A stretch of 8,452 bases of DNA from CAYYHA01 sp964471535 (GTDB lineage Bacteria > Myxococcota > Myxococcia > SLRQ01). A program made the position numbers and the translations under genes. The stretch spans positions 1 to 8,452 of the forward strand of contig CAYYHA010000189.1 of the NCBI GenBank assembly GCA_964471535.1, written 5' to 3'. The notes under the pieces were generated by a model. That model was not told the DNA's origin and made no database searches. It saw only the letters and a program-made list of their open reading frames with translations. Below, piece after piece: positions 6,313-8,452 of this stretch; positions within the stretch are counted from its first letter, which is position 1, and each line of letters begins with the position of its first letter.

Positions 6313-6684
6313 TCAAGGGCTGTCGAGTCGCCGCCGGAGGAGCCGGCCCCGCACGAGCGTATCGACGAGCGCGCGGCGCGCCGCCTCGCAGTGCCGCCGG
6401 GCGGCCTCGCTTGCGGCCGCCGCCTGCCGCTTCGCCTCCGCAGCCGCCGCCACTTCCGTCTCGAGGCGGCGGTAGAGCGCCTCGCGCGCCCACCCTGCTC
6501 CCGGGCTGCCGAGGGCCTCGTAGCGCCGGTCCCTTGCCGCACCCAGCGCGCGCTCGCTGTGGTGGAGGGCCTCGATCCGGCGGGCGAGGGTGCGCCGGGC
6601 CTCTCCGTGGGCCGAGGCCGCCGCCTCGGTCCGCCGCTCCAGCGCCGCCTCGAGGGCGCGCCGCACCCGAGGCTTCAGGCGCAC
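6313..6684 (-). CDS. FliJ/SctO-like coiled-coil stalk protein of type III export
   Basis: A 123-residue, highly charged, almost wholly helical protein rich in Arg, Ala and Glu with no hydrophobic segment. It shows heptad-like spacing through about residues 5-118, as expected for a two-helix coiled coil. Direct sequence conservation in this family is very low, so the assignment rests on length, composition and position immediately after the export ATPase (fliH-fliI-fliJ or sctL-sctN-sctO order). FliJ/SctO inserts into the ATPase hexamer like the F1 gamma stalk and links it to the export gate. The GTG start at 6684 lies inside the end of the ATPase gene (10-base overlap). It has GAGGAGG (6692-6698) 7 nt upstream, which supports it over a second in-frame GTG at 6666. 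Confidence 0.72.
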   Translation of the reverse strand: MRLKPRVRRALEAALERRTEAAASAHGEARRTLARRIEALHHSERALGAARDRRYEALGSPGAGWAREALYRRLETEVAAAAEAKRQAAAASEAARRHCEAARRALVDTLVRGRLLRRRLDSP

Positions 6685-8003
6685 GGTGCCGCCTCCTCGC
6701 GGGCGGCCGCCTCGAGGTGCTCGAGGGTCTCCTCGAGGGGCACCGGCCGGCCGGGCGCCTGCCGGCACAGCGCCTCGATCCGCGGCCAGGCGGCGATCGC
6801 CGCATCCCCCTCCGCGTCGGTGCCCGGCTCCCAGGCACCGAGCACCACCAGCTCCCGCCGCGCCTCGTAGTTGACCACGTGCCGCCGCACCACCTCGGCG
6901 GCCCGCTGCTGCGCCTCCGAGGTGATGCGGGCTGCGACCCGGGAGAGGGAGGCGGGGACGTCCACCGCCGGCCAGTGTCCCCGCTCGGCAAGCTGCCGCG
7001 AGAGCACCACGTGGCCGTCCACCAGCCCGCGCACCTCCTCGCTCACCGCATCCGCCGCCCCTTCGCCCTCGGCGAGGACGGTGTAGAGCGCCGTGATGGA
7101 TCCCGTGCTGCCGTTGCCCGCCCGCTCGATGAGGCGCGGCAGCTCGGCGAAGACCGAGGGCGGGTAGCCGGCCCGCGCCGGCACCTCTCCCGCCGCGAGC
7201 CCCACCTCGCGCAGCGCTCGGGCGTAGCGGGTGAGCGAATCCACGAGGAGGAGGACCTTCAGCCCGCGGTCGCGAAACCATTCGGCGAGGGCGGTGGCGC
7301 ACAGCGCCGCCCGCGCCCGGAGCAGCGCCGGCTGCTCGCCGGTGGCCACCACCACCACCGAGCGCTGCCGAGCCGGTGCGAGGGGACCCTCGAGGAACTC
7401 CCGGACCTCGCGGCCCCGCTCCCCCACCAAGGCTGCAACGACGACGTCGGCGGTGGTGCCCGCGGCGATGTCCCCGAGCAGGGTCGACTTGCCCACCCCC
7501 GGCCCGGCGAAGAGGCCCACCCGCTGTCCCTCCCCGAGGGGCACGAGCGCATCGAGCACCTTCACCCCAGTGGGCAGGGCGCGCTCGATGGGGCGGCGGG
7601 CGAGCGGATCGGGGGCGGCCCGGTGGAGCGGCACCGGTTCGAGGCGGGCGTAGGGCGGCGGCGGCCCGCCGTCCACGACGCGGCCCGCAGGGTCCACCAC
7701 CCGACCGAGGAGGTCCCAGCCGGCGAGCACCCGCGGCGGGCCGGTCACGGAGACGGGCGTACCGGGCCCGACGCCCGTCGTCGCACCGAAGGCGAGCAGC
7801 CGCGCCACACCCGCCTCGAAGGCGACCACCTCGCCGGCGCGCACGGCGCCCGGGAGCTCGAAGCGCACTCCATCGCCCACACGGGCGCCCGGGAGCGGCG
7901 CCTCGACCACCGGCCCGGTCACCGAGCGCACGGCGCCGGCGCCGCGCCACTTCGGGGCTGCGGCTACCGCCGCAGTGGCCGCCTCGAGCTTCGCCTCGAT
8001 CAC
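6675..8003 (-). CDS. fliI/sctN: Type III export ATPase, FliI/SctN (YscN) family
   Basis: A 442-residue ATPase, normal family length, related to F1-beta. It forms a hexamer at the cytoplasmic base of a flagellum or injectisome, where it strips chaperones from substrates and unfolds them. A beta-barrel N-terminal domain (about 20-90, SVTGPVVEAPLPG) is followed by the P-loop GPGVGKST (167-174, K172), catalytic E195 in VGERG, and Walker B LLLVDSLTR (D255). Next come AGYPPSVFAELPRLIERAG (278-296), DGHVVLSRQLAERGHWPAVDV (329-349) and the likely arginine finger R355 in SLSRV. The helical C-terminal domain completes it. The start is GTG at 8003, overlapping the stator-gene stop as GTGA, with GGAGGGG (8009-8015) 5 nt upstream. 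EVRGLVDGH and ALYTVL look slightly more injectisome-like than flagellar, but I cannot separate FliI from SctN with confidence here. Confidence 0.94.
   Translation of the reverse strand: MIEAKLEAATAAVAAAPKWRGAGAVRSVTGPVVEAPLPGARVGDGVRFELPGAVRAGEVVAFEAGVARLLAFGATTGVGPGTPVSVTGPPRVLAGWDLLGRVVDPAGRVVDGGPPPPYARLEPVPLHRAAPDPLARRPIERALPTGVKVLDALVPLGEGQRVGLFAGPGVGKSTLLGDIAAGTTADVVVAALVGERGREVREFLEGPLAPARQRSVVVVATGEQPALLRARAALCATALAEWFRDRGLKVLLLVDSLTRYARALREVGLAAGEVPARAGYPPSVFAELPRLIERAGNGSTGSITALYTVLAEGEGAADAVSEEVRGLVDGHVVLSRQLAERGHWPAVDVPASLSRVAARITSEAQQRAAEVVRRHVVNYEARRELVVLGAWEPGTDAEGDAAIAAWPRIEALCRQAPGRPVPLEETLEHLEAAAREEAAPCA
6692..6698 (-). promoter_or_regulatory. Shine-Dalgarno of the FliJ/SctO-like gene
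   Basis: GAGGAGG on the minus strand, 7 nt before the GTG start at 6684 and embedded in the last codons of the ATPase gene. It supports reading the small overlapping frame as a real gene. Confidence 0.65.
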
Positions 8004-8452
8004 GGCGTCCCCTCCGCGGCGCCCCGGCGCTCCGCTGGGGCCTCCGCCCGGGCGCCCCCGGCCTCGGGCGACGCCTCGTTGGGCACGCGGGCGAGGCCGA
8101 GCGCCGCGGCGAGGGCATCGAGGGCGATGGAGAGACGCGTTCGAACCCGCGCGTCACGCAGGCCGTCCTCTGTCTCGAGCACCGCGTCTCCGGGTTCGAG
8201 CGATCCGTCGCCTACGACGGGAATGAGGCCCACCTCCACGAAGGGTGCGTCGTCAGGGTGGACGCGCAGGCGCACGCCCGGCGCCGCCTCGATCTCCTCC
8301 GCGAGGGCCCAAGCCGCTGCCTGCGCGGCCTCGGCCGTGTCCACCTCGACGCGCCCCCACACCTGCTCCGCCACGGCGAGGGCGGCCCGGGCCACCGCCT
8401 GCTCCCACGCCAGACGCCGCAGCTCGGCGAGGCGCTCCACCTCCCGGAGCCG
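8000..8452 (-). CDS. FliH/SctL-family stator (ATPase regulator), 5' partial
   Basis: The reading frame is open to the window edge, so only the C-terminal 150 residues or so are present and the true start lies beyond 8452. The visible part begins in a charged helix (RLREVERLAELRR), followed by the conserved FliH/SctL C-terminal domain: ALAVAEQVWGRVEVD, VRLRVHPDDAPFVEVG, then SLEPGDAVLETEDG with a following helix. The last ~30 residues are Ala/Glu/Gly-rich and variable. FliH/SctL forms the peripheral stalk, binds the N-terminus of the ATPase and tethers it to the C-ring. A GTG at 8440 exists in frame but lies inside a continuous helix and is not a likely start. The TGA stop overlaps the ATPase start (GTGA). 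Confidence 0.85.
   Translation of the reverse strand, partial: RLREVERLAELRRLAWEQAVARAALAVAEQVWGRVEVDTAEAAQAAAWALAEEIEAAPGVRLRVHPDDAPFVEVGLIPVVGDGSLEPGDAVLETEDGLRDARVRTRLSIALDALAAALGLARVPNEASPEAGGARAEAPAERRGAAEGTP
8009..8015 (-). promoter_or_regulatory. Shine-Dalgarno of the export ATPase
   Basis: GGAGGGG on the minus strand, 5 nt before the GTG start at 8003 and within the end of the stator gene. It supports a GTG start with a 4-base GTGA overlap rather than an internal ATG. Confidence 0.6.

Noticed and set aside
6206..6991. Upstream extension of the DAHP synthase frame
   Set aside because: It overlaps the FliJ/SctO-like and ATPase genes, is low-complexity, and the strong Shine-Dalgarno and family numbering both fix the start at 6205.
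6685..8157. Upstream extension of the FliJ/SctO-like frame across the ATPase gene
   Set aside because: It is a shifted-frame shadow of the ATPase, Gly/Arg-rich and without family motifs; the GTG with Shine-Dalgarno at 6684 explains the real gene.

Overview
This is an 8.45-kb, very GC-rich stretch of bacterial chromosome, almost fully coding, with short gaps and many overlapping start and stop codons. The codon bias and a DUF4388-type protein point to a Myxococcota-like (former Deltaproteobacteria) organism; this is an inference, because no rRNA or tRNA is present to settle it. I see no mobile element, CRISPR array, tRNA or rRNA.

Layout: (1) 51-608 (+), a four-helix membrane protein of unknown function, whose 5' end may lie beyond the window edge. 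(2) 605-2902 (-), a Cu(I)-exporting P1B-1 ATPase (CopA), convergent with gene 1 and sharing a 4-base CTAG with it so that both genes end inside the same palindrome. (3) 2968-3534 (-), a membrane-anchored TlpA/ResA-type thioredoxin. (4) 3531-3785 (-), a small glutaredoxin-like protein whose stop overlaps the tlpA-like start (ATGA). Genes 4-3-2 probably form one thiol-redox plus copper-export transcription unit. (5) 3883-5088 (+), a DUF4388 protein with a TPR-like segment and two winged-helix-like modules, divergent from gene 4 across a 97-bp gap that holds a perfect 11-bp hairpin. (6) 5183-6205 (-), a type I-beta DAHP synthase for the first shikimate step, with its ferredoxin-like regulatory N-terminus, a strong Shine-Dalgarno sequence and a candidate promoter. 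(7-9) 6313-8452 (-), the tail of a type III export operon: a partial FliH/SctL stator, the FliI/SctN ATPase and a short coiled-coil FliJ/SctO-like stalk protein, each overlapping the next.

How the genes fit together: the export module (stator, ATPase, stalk) would power substrate entry into either a flagellum or an injectisome. The window alone does not fully decide which, because the rest of the cluster lies beyond position 8452. The glutaredoxin/TlpA/CopA group plausibly handles thiol redox state and copper in the envelope. The DAHP synthase appears to be an independent housekeeping gene. I did not find convincing evidence of a wholly new system. The points most worth a second look are the CTAG tail-to-tail overlap with an extended, structured CopA tail, the strong hairpin in the divergent gap, and the repeated module architecture of the DUF4388 protein.
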